DNA of 13,015 nt from the NCBI GenBank assembly GCA_003819975.1, contig RPPU01000059.1, positions 1-13,015 on the forward strand. The letters are read 5' to 3'. The stretch comes from Desulfobacteraceae bacterium. Its GTDB lineage: Bacteria > Desulfobacterota > DSM-4660 > Desulfatiglandales > HGW-15. Below the pieces are notes generated by a model. That model was not told where the DNA came from and made no database searches. It was given only the letters and a program-made list of their open reading frames with translations. Position numbers and translations under genes: made by a program. Positions within the stretch are counted from its first letter, which is position 1. Every line of letters starts with the position of its first letter. Below are positions 1 through 6,920 of the stretch, piece by piece.

Positions 1-2
1 AT

Positions 3-131
3 GCGAATATTAAAGATAAAAAAGGTGTTTCCGCGATGTTAATCGCAAAAAAATATATAGAAAACGATAAATACGAATATGAAAAAATAATTAAACTTCT
101 TAATGAATTCGGGGCTCAAACACGGTTTTAA
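3..131 (+). CDS. Ankyrin-repeat protein, C-terminal end only (partial)
   Basis: The third reading frame is open from the window edge and encodes 42 residues before TAA at 129-131. It reads A-N-I-K-D-K-K-G-V-S-A-M-L-I-A-K, then a charged helix, then I-I-K-L-L-N-E-F-G-A. This matches the ankyrin repeat pattern: (G)A-x-I-x-x-K-D-x-x-G-x-(T/S)-A-L-x-I-A, followed by I-I-x-L-L-x-x-x-G-A. Such repeats bind other proteins; the partner cannot be inferred. The helix between the two halves is longer than in a standard 33-residue repeat (Y-I-E-N-D-K-Y-E-Y-E-K), as is common in a capping repeat. The start and most of the gene lie outside the window. The segment is AT-rich. The next gene begins 39 bases downstream with its own ribosome binding site. 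Confidence 0.6.
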   Translation, partial: ANIKDKKGVSAMLIAKKYIENDKYEYEKIIKLLNEFGAQTRF

Positions 132-170
132 AACAATGTTCAAAATGATGGTAAGTGGAGACGGAATTTT

Positions 171-674
171 ATGTTCATAGCCCATTTGCCGGCAGGATAT
201 CTCTGGACATGCTGGTTTCTCAGAAGGCGTTTTGTTGCGGATGTTCCGTCGTCATGGTATTGGAAGCTCATGGCCCTTGGTCTTGTCGGAAGCCTGCTGC
301 CGGATCTGGATGTATTTTATTTCTATTTTATCGACCTTCGGCAGCGCTTACATCACGGCTACTGGACGCATATACCTCTATACTGGTTTCTTTTGTTCAT
401 GCTGTCACTAATGGCGGCCTTAATTCTTAAAAAACTTGGGTTGCGATCCGCTATGGTGGTCCTGTTTTTTAACGTCTGCCTTCACCTCGTTCTTGATACG
501 ATCGTCGGCAAGATGCGCTGGCTGGCGCCGTTTTCAAGCCGCGATTTCGTGATGTTCGATGTGCCGGCGCAATATGCCTGGTGGATCTGGAATTTTATTT
601 TGCATTGGTCGTTTTTTTTGAGGTTGTCATCCTTGCCGGGGCAGGAGTGTTATTTGCCGTTTCGATGCGAATGA
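171..674 (+). CDS. YdjM/DUF457-like inner-membrane metal-dependent hydrolase, C-terminus frameshifted
   Basis: The 167-residue reading is a multi-pass membrane protein with the signature of the DUF457/YdjM metal-dependent hydrolase family. It has His5 near the N-terminus, a P-D-L-D motif at 44-47, His61-His62 and His67 in an H-H-G-Y-W-T-H motif, and L-H-L-V-L-D at 104-109 followed by A-P-F-S at 119-122. These His/Asp residues probably bind metal; the substrate is not known for the family. ATG 171 is preceded by GGAG at 157-160, 10 bases away. The last 18 residues are polar and unlike the family. From the 8-T run at 612-619, the neighbouring frame continues as a hydrophobic helix (E-V-V-I-L-A-G-A-G-V-L-F-A-V) to TGA at 698-700. 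One extra T would restore a 176-residue protein. This is either a real frameshift or a homopolymer sequencing error. Confidence 0.75.
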   Translation: MFIAHLPAGYLWTCWFLRRRFVADVPSSWYWKLMALGLVGSLLPDLDVFYFYFIDLRQRLHHGYWTHIPLYWFLLFMLSLMAALILKKLGLRSAMVVLFFNVCLHLVLDTIVGKMRWLAPFSSRDFVMFDVPAQYAWWIWNFILHWSFFLRLSSLPGQECYLPFRCE

Positions 675-757
675 AACAATTGTCCTTCGAAAAATCATGA
701 TCCGGACAAGAACCTGACAAAAAGGCATTGAAACTGAAAGCCGATTCCGCCGGCCTA

Positions 758-798
758 AAAGGAATTGACTTTATGTAAATAAACAGATAAATTCCTTT
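758..798. repeat. Inverted repeat, 9-bp arms
   Basis: AAAGGAATT at 758-766 and AATTCCTTT at 790-798 are perfect reverse complements separated by 23 bases. The arms overlap both hexamers of the candidate promoter at 765-793. The element could therefore be an operator or a chance dyad; nothing else in the sequence decides between these. Confidence 0.4.
765..793 (+). promoter_or_regulatory. Candidate sigma70 promoter
   Basis: TTGACT at 765-770 matches five of six bases of the -35 consensus. TAAATT at 788-793 matches four of six of the -10 consensus, with a 17-base spacer. Transcription would begin near position 800, immediately ahead of the terminator hairpin at 818-850 and about 200 bases upstream of the gene at 1004. 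Judged by eye only. Confidence 0.4.
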
Positions 799-817
799 CT
801 GATTTGAGAGGTAATGG

Positions 818-850
818 AGCCTCCTATCCGAAAGGACAGGCGGCTTTTTT
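818..850 (+). terminator. Intrinsic terminator or attenuator hairpin
   Basis: A 12-pair stem (818-829 with 834-845) has two mismatches and is closed by a GAAA tetraloop at 830-833. It runs straight into a six-T tract at 845-850. This is the classic Rho-independent terminator shape. It lies about 120-145 bases after the end of the hydrolase gene and only about 25 bases after the candidate -10 box at 788-793. It may end upstream transcripts, act as an attenuator in the leader of the gene at 1004, or end a very short RNA of about 50 bases. The rest of the 701-1003 gap shows no gene I can support. Confidence 0.7.
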
Positions 851-1003
851 ATTAGGCATTAGTTTGTCGTCAATCGGACTGAACTGGGACCTCTATATCT
901 GGTTCAGTGAATCCTTAAAGAGTACGGTCGCGGAAGGAGTAAAAAATTTTGAGGTTAAATCAAAAATATTGATTCCGGATTCCAATGGAAGGAAAAGCAT
1001 ATC

Positions 1004-2005
1004 ATGGATGTTGGTTCGGTTGCTGATAAAATCGTTGTAATTTTGGTGCATCTGTATAAAATAGTCATTCATGCTGTGCCCTATATGTTGCTGGGTTTTT
1101 TGTTGGGCTTTATTGCCGTCATTCTTTGCGGAAAACTCAAGCTTTTTAAGCGAAAATGCATCGACGACCCGATATCTCTTGGGGCTTATCGTCTCATTTC
1201 TTTGTTTTTATTTGGCGTGCTGCTATGCGTTTTTACAGCTTGCAGTCTTTCGCCTTTGTCCGATAAGACCATAAGCGATCCCGCATTGCTCGGTATTCAT
1301 ATAACTTTGCAGCGCTATCAAACCGGATACACAGACGGAAACGTTTATCGGGGCAGCAGAATTCAAGTGTGGTTAACGGACATAAAGGATAAATGTGTTT
1401 TTAACCGTCATATTCAAATGAAAGTGAATGGACAAAAAATGGGTTTAAACGATAATCGGTATTTGAGTACCGATTATTGTCCCGCCTATTCTTTGTTTGA
1501 TCAAGAAATGCCAGTCATGCCCGATTCAACCTATACGTTCACTATTGTGCTTTCAAATGGAAGAGAATATGTCGTGTGCAGCATACATACCCAGCCGGAC
1601 ATTACTCCCGAGCGCTTTGCAACGCCCGTTTCTCATTCCCGATCAAAGGAGCTGGTTTTAAAATGGAATAACCAGCAAACCGGCAGCTTTTCGTCTAACG
1701 CGTGGCTTAAAATGCGCGATCTCAGTTCGAGCACGGAGTTGATGATCCATAAAATTATGGAAACCGAAGATACATCGGCTTTTGCCAATGAAAAAAAGGA
1801 ATTCCATGCGAGTAAAATAATCGGCAGCGGCAAGGGTTCATTGACCATTCCGGCCTCCGTGTTCAATGGGTCCAGCGGAAAAGTTTCCGAGTTGTCAATC
1901 GAGTTTGATTCTGTCATTAGAGGGAAAATAAGCGAACCTTTTTTACCGTCCAGCTCTTTTCAGGTTTCCCAGGATTTTTCCTGCCGGATCGAAATGATCG
2001 ATTAA
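1004..2005 (+). CDS. Membrane-anchored or lipoprotein-like exported protein, family not recognised
   Basis: This is a 333-residue protein whose family I do not recognise. ATG 1004 has AAGGA at 989-993, 10 bases upstream. The first hydrophobic segment spans about residues 24-42. After the basic stretch K-L-F-K-R-K comes a second one at 62-80 ending V-F-T-A-C80-S, which resembles a lipobox. If Cys80 is lipidated, the true lipoprotein would start internally, but no well-placed start codon is visible; otherwise the N-terminus is a two-helix anchor. The remainder (about 81-333) alternates polar and hydrophobic residues with many Ser, Thr and Val, as in beta-sandwich or Ig-like domains, and probably lies in the periplasm. 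The first helix (H-A-V-P-Y-M-L-L-G-F-L-L-G) is faintly reminiscent of predicted permeases, but too short to assign. Confidence 0.7.
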   Translation: MDVGSVADKIVVILVHLYKIVIHAVPYMLLGFLLGFIAVILCGKLKLFKRKCIDDPISLGAYRLISLFLFGVLLCVFTACSLSPLSDKTISDPALLGIHITLQRYQTGYTDGNVYRGSRIQVWLTDIKDKCVFNRHIQMKVNGQKMGLNDNRYLSTDYCPAYSLFDQEMPVMPDSTYTFTIVLSNGREYVVCSIHTQPDITPERFATPVSHSRSKELVLKWNNQQTGSFSSNAWLKMRDLSSSTELMIHKIMETEDTSAFANEKKEFHASKIIGSGKGSLTIPASVFNGSSGKVSELSIEFDSVIRGKISEPFLPSSSFQVSQDFSCRIEMID

Positions 2006-2021
2006 TAGTAAAAAGGATAGA

Positions 2022-2255
2022 ATGACCATGAAAATGATGAAAAATAGGAGACGGATCAAAAATACTCAAATCATCATCTTGATCATGGATGAGGTTAAGG
2101 AGGTGATGGATCACCCGAATCGTCTTGTCGCCCGCCTCGCGAAAAATCTGCGGAGTGCGCATAAAAAAGCACGCCAGGTTTATAGGGGTTCGAAACGAGC
2201 GGAGCACCAAACAATAAAATTGCCCTTCAGCCGGCATGTACCGAGCTTATCTTGA
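2022..2255 (+). CDS. Doubtful small basic ORF (77 codons)
   Basis: This ORF starts at ATG 2022, four bases after AAGGA (2013-2017), or at ATG 2028 with 11-base spacing. It lies 16 bases after the preceding gene, so the context allows a short gene in the same transcript. The product is rich in Lys and Arg, with no signal peptide, clear domain or family I recognise. The last third does not look protein-like. It may simply be the spacer between two exported-protein genes. I list it because it has a usable ribosome binding site and fills the 300-base gap before the next gene. Confidence 0.25.
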   Translation: MTMKMMKNRRRIKNTQIIILIMDEVKEVMDHPNRLVARLAKNLRSAHKKARQVYRGSKRAEHQTIKLPFSRHVPSLS

Positions 2256-2305
2256 GCTTGAGACTGTTACCGCTGAAAAAACAGATTACAGGGAGGAATA
2301 TCGAC

Positions 2306-3775
2306 ATGGTATTTAAAAAAATGGGGTTGCTGCTTTTAACGACTTTGGCAATCTGGGCCGGCGCAACGGCCTGTTCAAAGGATAAAACGAGGGAGAAAAC
2401 GATTGCATTTGTTGATGTTAATTGCATGCAGGAAACTTTCATAGTCAGCCCGAACGGGAGGCGCGTGGCCTTTGTGGTCCGAGAAGACGACCACGAGTTC
2501 GTGGTTGTCGACGGTAAAAAAGGGAAAAAATACCGTGAAATCATGGAGGGCACCTTGTCTTTCAGCCCGGACAGCGAAAGCGTGGTGTACGGTGCCAGGC
2601 TGGGAGGAGAACTGGGGGAGGTGACCGTCGATGGGAAAAAAGAAACGCCAGTTTCTGTCCGCAAGCACGGCGATGTCATCTGGAGCCCGGACAAGAAAAG
2701 GACAGCTTATCAAATTGTTATGGGCGATAGCATTTTTATAACGGGGGAAAAGCTTCGGATGGTGGTTGACGGGGAAGAAATGGACCAATATGAATACGAT
2801 GAGCTTATAGAAGGACCGGTTTTCAGCCCGGACGGCAAGCGCGTGGCTTATGCGGTGAAGGCGGGCGAAAAATGTTTTGCCGTGGTCGACGGGAAAGGGC
2901 ACGACCCATATGATGTTATCTCTTCCGGTACGCTGGGCTTCAGCCCGGACAGCGGAAAGGTGTTTTACGAGGCCATTACAATAAAGGGAAACAGTATATA
3001 CGATTGGCTGCATTTTGCGGTCGTTGACGGAACCGATGGAAAACAATACGGGGCTATCGGCCGCATTGTTTGCGGTCCGGATGGGAAGCACATGGCCTAT
3101 CGGGCCATATTGAATAAAGAAGAATTTTTGGTGATTGACGGTAAAGAACAAAGCGTTGCGGGAGAAATACAAGAAAGCACCCTTGTTTTCAGTCCGGACG
3201 GCAAGAAAACGGCTTATATCATCAAAGAGAAAAGCGGGTGGTTCTCCCAGGCGGTTATCGACGGGAAAGCCGGGAAACCATACCCGGTCATCAAAAACGG
3301 CCCCTGTTTCAGCCCGGACAGCAAACGGGTGGCGTACGTAGTCCAGGCCAATGAAAAAGAATTCGTGGTCGTCGATGGGAAAGAAGAAAAGGGATACGAT
3401 GAAATCGTAAACGATTCGTTTAAATTCAGCGCGGACGGAAAGCGGATAGCCTATGCGGTCAAAACGGCTCCGGATAATTTTTGCGTGATCGTCGACGGTA
3501 TTGAAGGAAAACCGTATGAGCAAATAGCGAATGGTGCGCTCTTTTTCAGCCCGGACGGCAAACGGGTGGTCTATCGGGCCGTAGCCGGTCCGAAGTGGTT
3601 TGCGGTTGTGGATGGTGAAGAAAAAAAAGCATACCCCTACATGAATTTTATGGTGGATACGCCCATTGAAAATTCGTTGGAGGGAAGCGTGTTTTTCGAT
3701 CCTTCGGGGAGCATTTTCCATTACCTGGTTTTTGTGAAGAATCATATCGTTTTGGTCGAAGAACGCTTGCCATGA
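2306..3775 (+). CDS. PD40/TolB-like repeat lipoprotein, eleven SPDG-type repeats
   Basis: The start chosen is ATG 2306, with GGGAGGA at 2291-2297 eight bases upstream; the longer reading from 2252 has no such site and would bury the signal peptide. The 489-residue product begins with a lipoprotein signal ending G-A-T-A-C23-S, so Cys23 should be lipidated and the protein anchored in the outer membrane or facing the periplasm. The rest is about eleven units of roughly 40 residues: F-S-P-D-G-K-R-V-A-Y, a variable strand, F-x-V-V-D-G-K and Y-x-x-I. The S-P-D cores start near residues 47, 86, 126, 173, 212, 256, 295, 335, 374, 414 and 464. The pattern belongs to PD40/WD40-like propeller repeats, as in TolB. 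No enzymatic motif is visible; a binding or scaffold role is inferred. Repeat identity also shows at DNA level as recurring TTCAGCCCGGAC. Confidence 0.85.
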   Translation: MVFKKMGLLLLTTLAIWAGATACSKDKTREKTIAFVDVNCMQETFIVSPNGRRVAFVVREDDHEFVVVDGKKGKKYREIMEGTLSFSPDSESVVYGARLGGELGEVTVDGKKETPVSVRKHGDVIWSPDKKRTAYQIVMGDSIFITGEKLRMVVDGEEMDQYEYDELIEGPVFSPDGKRVAYAVKAGEKCFAVVDGKGHDPYDVISSGTLGFSPDSGKVFYEAITIKGNSIYDWLHFAVVDGTDGKQYGAIGRIVCGPDGKHMAYRAILNKEEFLVIDGKEQSVAGEIQESTLVFSPDGKKTAYIIKEKSGWFSQAVIDGKAGKPYPVIKNGPCFSPDSKRVAYVVQANEKEFVVVDGKEEKGYDEIVNDSFKFSADGKRIAYAVKTAPDNFCVIVDGIEGKPYEQIANGALFFSPDGKRVVYRAVAGPKWFAVVDGEEKKAYPYMNFMVDTPIENSLEGSVFFDPSGSIFHYLVFVKNHIVLVEERLP

Positions 3776-4265
3776 GCCAAAAAAAACAATCGAGCGGTCA
3801 TCAAGAAGAGATGGGCAAAGTCGGTACTATGTAAAATCAGGAGGTTTTGCGCCCTACCATTAAACCACAACGCTTTTTTGCGGCAGGATAAATCGGTCGG
3901 ACGGAACATTGAATAAGACTATCGCCCGTCATTGTCGGCGGACGGTTTCAGGACCTCAGCGCCGGTTCCGGACGCAGCCGGTCAGGAGTCCGTCTGTCGT
4001 GCAAAGGCCTCGCGCAAGGCGGTGATGGACCGCTCGACATCGGCGATCGCAAAGGGAGTATCGGCGAACTGGGCGATTTTTACAGACGGGAAGGATTCGC
4101 GATCTCCCGGGCCGACTATAACGCCGGTTGGAATGCAGGCTGTCAATCGGACCATATCGTTCCGAGCTGCCCCGAAATCGACACCCTGAACAACCGCTAT
4201 TTCATCAACAACGTCAAGCCGTACGAGGGTCGAAATAACAAACGGATACAAGGAGTCGGAAACAG
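3776..4265. other. Gene-poor stretch with probable gene remnants
   Basis: These 490 bases hold no gene I can call with confidence. From about 3776 to 3930 nothing is supported. From 3914 to 4284 the plus strand has an open frame with no ATG. Its latter part reads L-G-D-F-Y-R-R-E-G-F and then D-Y-N-A-G-W-N-A-G-C, which is protein-like in composition and codon choice, and it ends 19 bases inside the next gene. The minus strand is open across the same bases (separate entry). One of the two is probably a 5'-truncated relic and the other its shadow. The right end supplies AAGGAG at 4250-4255, the ribosome binding site of the S41 gene. Confidence 0.35.
3982..4251 (-). pseudogene. Possible 3' remnant of a PLP-enzyme-like gene
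   Basis: The minus frame reads about 89 residues and ends A-D-V-E-R-S-I-T-A-L-R-E-A-F plus a short tail before TGA. This resembles the end of the decarboxylase fragment at 6120-6920 (A-D-V-Q-R-S-V-Q-A-L-S-K-A-I), with eight of fourteen residues identical, and the C-terminal helix common in fold-type I PLP enzymes. The preceding residues (V-K-I-A-Q-F) also fit the last strand before that helix. The rest does not resemble the decarboxylase, and no convincing ATG start exists. The reading may instead be the shadow of a plus-strand relic. It is notable because both S41 copies are preceded by an antisense tail of this kind. Confidence 0.25.
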
Positions 4266-5903
4266 ATGGAAGTCGCGGTCGTAAAGCTGAAGCGGAATCG
4301 ATCCATGCGTGGATCTCTATGCCTTCTCCTCTGGGCGGTTTTCATCAGTTGGGCTTTCATGACTCGATCGGAGGGAATCCCTGTTTGTGCTACGGTTGAA
4401 GATAATCCGGAATTCAATCCACAGCAAAAAGATTTTCTATATTTGGTTAAGGTTCTGGAGGAGGGGCATCCGAATATCCACAAAAATTTTCCGAATGATG
4501 AATTTAAAAAAGAAACGCAGCGCGTTTTGCAACAATTAAGGCACCGGGTGGACGAGGAAGATTTTCTTTTGATCCTGCAGCAGTTTTGCGCACATGCCGC
4601 GGACGGACATACGGAAGTGTTTTTAAGCAAGATTCTATCAGCGCTCGAACGGTTTCCATTCCATGTGCGGTTTTTAAAAGACGGGGCTTATTGGGATGCC
4701 GTAGACCTGAGCATGGATGCCCGTTTTATAGGCGCCCGCCTTCTGATGGTCGATGGGCGTCCCATGGAAGAGGTTCAAAGGGTTATAGGATCGCTGGCAT
4801 CCTGTGAAAACGACGTTTGCCGTCACGAAAAATTGGCGGAGTATTTAACCTGTCCTCGCATTCTACGGTTCATGGGCGTCATTGCGGACCCAATCTCCGC
4901 GAAGGTACGCGTGCTTACCCGAGACGGAAAAGAAGAAACCCTCGTGGTTTTTGCTAAAGAAGCGAAAACGATTCAATGGCGGGCGGTTGAGTTCCAAGCA
5001 CACCCCGTCACCCGCGAACGAAAAGACTGGTTTTGGTACCGGGTGCTGCCGGAAAAGCATTTATGTTACATGCAGTTCAATAAGTTTATGGATCGCCAGT
5101 CTTGGTCAGGAATCGTCCGTGCCTTGGGGCTGGAAAAACACGCGAACCAACAGGAGATGAACGCTTTGCCCGATTTCAGGGAGTTCCTGCAGGTTATGAT
5201 CGAGGAGATGATGAATAAAAACGTCCGGACTTGGGCCATCGATCTGCGCCACAACGGCGGCGGCAGTTCCCTTTTAGGATATCAAATCATGTATTTTCTG
5301 GATAGTCTGCCTGAGACCTTCAATGATTTTCAGGAAACCCTCAAGGTGTCGTCGGTCTTTCAACATCGGTATCCGGACTGGTTTGCCGAACTTGAAAAGC
5401 GATCTATGGAGCAATACGGCCGTAAATTCCCGGTGCCGTGCTTTTATCAACGGGGGGAATTTCGAAAAGAACGGATCGACGTCATAGACCGTCGGACGAC
5501 CCGTAAAGGATTCTTTCAAAACATTGAAAATCCGAAATCGCCGAATTATATCAGCCGTCTCAATCGCCGGTTTCAAGGACGGATCATCCTTTTAATCGGG
5601 CCGTCAACGTTCAGTTCAGCCTCGTTGTTCGCCACTTTGATGAGGGATAACAACTTTGCCATGCTCATCGGACAGCCGATCAGCCAGAAACCAAGTTCCT
5701 GCGGCGAACGACTGATATTCGATCTGCCGGAATCGAAAATCTCCGCCAGCGTTTCATGTAAAATTTTTTACCGCCCAGACGCCTCTAAAGATAAAGACGC
5801 GACCCTGAATCCGGATGTCGAAATTTGGCCCTCTTTTGACGATCTGGTTCAAGGCCGGGATCCGGTATTCGAATATGCATTACGGGTCGCCGAGGAAAAC
5901 TAA
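4266..5903 (+). CDS. Exported S41-family serine peptidase (intact copy)
   Basis: The 545-residue protein starts at ATG 4266, 10 bases after AAGGAG (4250-4255). Basic residues then a hydrophobic stretch (about 15-31) suggest a signal peptide and periplasmic location. The core follows the S41 family, tricorn/IRBP-like branch rather than CtpA. It has A-D-G-H115-T near the start of the domain, F-L-K-D-G-A-Y with G-A-R-L-L-M-V-D-G-R-P-M-E-E-V, I-D-L-R-H-N-G-G-G at 325-333, and the nucleophile segment P-S-T-F-S450-S-A-S-L-F-A. Then come L-I-G-Q-P-I-S-Q-K475-P, F-D-L-P-E-S and a terminal N-P-D-V...G-R-D-P-V-F-E-Y-A-L. Ser450 is the best candidate nucleophile and His115 the conserved histidine. The usual Glu after the S-A-A motif is Ser453, so catalysis should not be assumed. 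A Cys180-x4-Cys185 pair is shared with the second copy. The physiological substrate is unknown. Confidence 0.85.
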   Translation: MEVAVVKLKRNRSMRGSLCLLLWAVFISWAFMTRSEGIPVCATVEDNPEFNPQQKDFLYLVKVLEEGHPNIHKNFPNDEFKKETQRVLQQLRHRVDEEDFLLILQQFCAHAADGHTEVFLSKILSALERFPFHVRFLKDGAYWDAVDLSMDARFIGARLLMVDGRPMEEVQRVIGSLASCENDVCRHEKLAEYLTCPRILRFMGVIADPISAKVRVLTRDGKEETLVVFAKEAKTIQWRAVEFQAHPVTRERKDWFWYRVLPEKHLCYMQFNKFMDRQSWSGIVRALGLEKHANQQEMNALPDFREFLQVMIEEMMNKNVRTWAIDLRHNGGGSSLLGYQIMYFLDSLPETFNDFQETLKVSSVFQHRYPDWFAELEKRSMEQYGRKFPVPCFYQRGEFRKERIDVIDRRTTRKGFFQNIENPKSPNYISRLNRRFQGRIILLIGPSTFSSASLFATLMRDNNFAMLIGQPISQKPSSCGERLIFDLPESKISASVSCKIFYRPDASKDKDATLNPDVEIWPSFDDLVQGRDPVFEYALRVAEEN

Positions 5904-6025
5904 ACCCCGCCCCTTTTTTCGGTTTTTCCTTTCGGATCCCCATGACAACGAATTCGAAACGAACAACCGCTCACAGTGTTTTTTTAACGTAATCCATAAA
6001 AAAAGAGAAAGCATTATGCCTTGGC

Positions 6026-6045
6026 CGAATCGATGGCACGATTCG
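6026..6045. repeat. Short perfect inverted repeat
   Basis: CGAATCG at 6026-6032 and CGATTCG at 6039-6045 form a 7-pair stem with a 6-base loop. It lies between the S41 gene and the antisense decarboxylase fragment, about 75 bases beyond the decarboxylase stop. No T tract follows on either strand, so it is not a convincing terminator. The rest of 5904-6119 shows no supportable gene. Confidence 0.3.
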
Positions 6046-6119
6046 TCCCGGTACTTTGGCTGCAAAAAGGAAAAAGACGGATTATCGGCCGGCCCTAACG
6101 AGTTAGCGAAGGATCCACC

Positions 6120-6920
6120 TTATACTTCGTTTATGGCCTTCGACAAGGCTTGAACCGACCGTTGTACGTCAGCAGGGCCGGTGGCGCTGTTTGACACGGA
6201 GATCCGCAAAGCGGTTCGGCCGCGCCAACGGGTCGTACCCAGCCAGCACATGCCGTACCTTTGGATACGAGCGGCCGCTGCGGCATGGAATGCATCGGCG
6301 TCGGGGACGCCCGGCGGGTCGATCCGGAATAAAACCTGGTTCAAAATCACTTCATTGAGGATGCGCACGTGCGGCAGCTTGACGAGTTCGGCGGCGAACA
6401 AGGCCGCCATATCGCAGCAACGGTCGACCAGATCCCGCACGCCGCTGCGCCCGAGGTGGCGCAGGGCGGCGTAGAGCACGAATCCGCGCGCGCGGCGTGA
6501 GTTCTCGGGTACCCATTGCGAGCCGTCTCGCAAAGTTTGATCGCCGGAAGCGGCATAGGCGCACTGAGCGGTCTTGAAGCCGCGGTGAGCGGCTTGATCG
6601 CGGACAAACACCATCCCGGAATCATAAGGGACATTCAACCATTTATGGGCATCGGTGGCCCAGGAATCGGCTTTTTCGAGACCGGCAACCAAATGCCGGA
6701 ACCTATCGGAAGCGGCGGCCCAAAGACCGGAGGCGCCGTCCACGTGCATCCAGATGTCCCGTTTTTTGCACAAGGCGATGATTTCCGCCAGGGGATCGAA
6801 GGCGCCCGTGTTGACGTTGCCGGCCTGGATGCAGACGATCGCGGGACCGCGGTAGTCTGCGAGTACTTTCTCGAATTCGGACAAGATCATCCGGCCCTTA
6901 TCGATTTCCATTCTGAATCC
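6120..6920 (-). pseudogene. PLP-dependent group II decarboxylase, N-terminal part missing
   Basis: About 265 residues of a fold-type I pyridoxal-phosphate decarboxylase (aromatic, aspartate or glutamate decarboxylase family) are read on the minus strand. Seen are Q-A-G-N-V-N-T-G-A-F-D-P-L, H-V-D-G-A-S-G-L-W, whose Asp contacts the PLP ring nitrogen, and D-A-H-K-W-L-N-V-P-Y-D-S-G, whose Lys (residue 90 from the Met codon at 6911) forms the Schiff base. The end is A-D-V-Q-R-S-V-Q-A-L. Family members are typically about 450-500 residues, so some 190 N-terminal residues with part of the substrate site are absent. Upstream the frame reaches TAA at 6947-6945, already inside S41 sequence. The Met at 6911 is internal, not a start. 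The gene was cut where the second S41 copy begins and should be inactive. The substrate cannot be named. Confidence 0.85.

Noticed and set aside
765..850. Cyclic-di-GMP riboswitch considered for the leader at 765-850
   Set aside because: None of the conserved core motifs of that class could be found; only the promoter and the terminator hairpin are supported.
804..1040. 78-codon open frame between the terminator and the gene at 1004
   Set aside because: It starts at TTG, crosses the terminator hairpin, overlaps the well-supported next gene and has no recognisable protein features.
2375..3745. 456-codon minus-strand open frame opposite the repeat lipoprotein
   Set aside because: It is the codon-aligned shadow of the repeat gene. 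The repeated SPDG/VVDGK codons simply contain no reverse stops, giving a periodic R-A-E/V-D-N pattern. The plus-strand gene has a signal peptide, ribosome binding site and known repeat type.
3835..3875. tRNA-like segment on the minus strand (GGTTTAATGGTAGGGC resembles a D-arm)
   Set aside because: The anticodon loop lacks the required T before the anticodon, and no T-arm or acceptor pairing follows. Probably chance.
5815..6153. 112-codon plus-strand frame after the intact S41 gene, including a 45-codon ATG reading from 6016
   Set aside because: It overlaps the S41 end, has no good ribosome binding site and no protein-like features; it also runs into the antisense decarboxylase.
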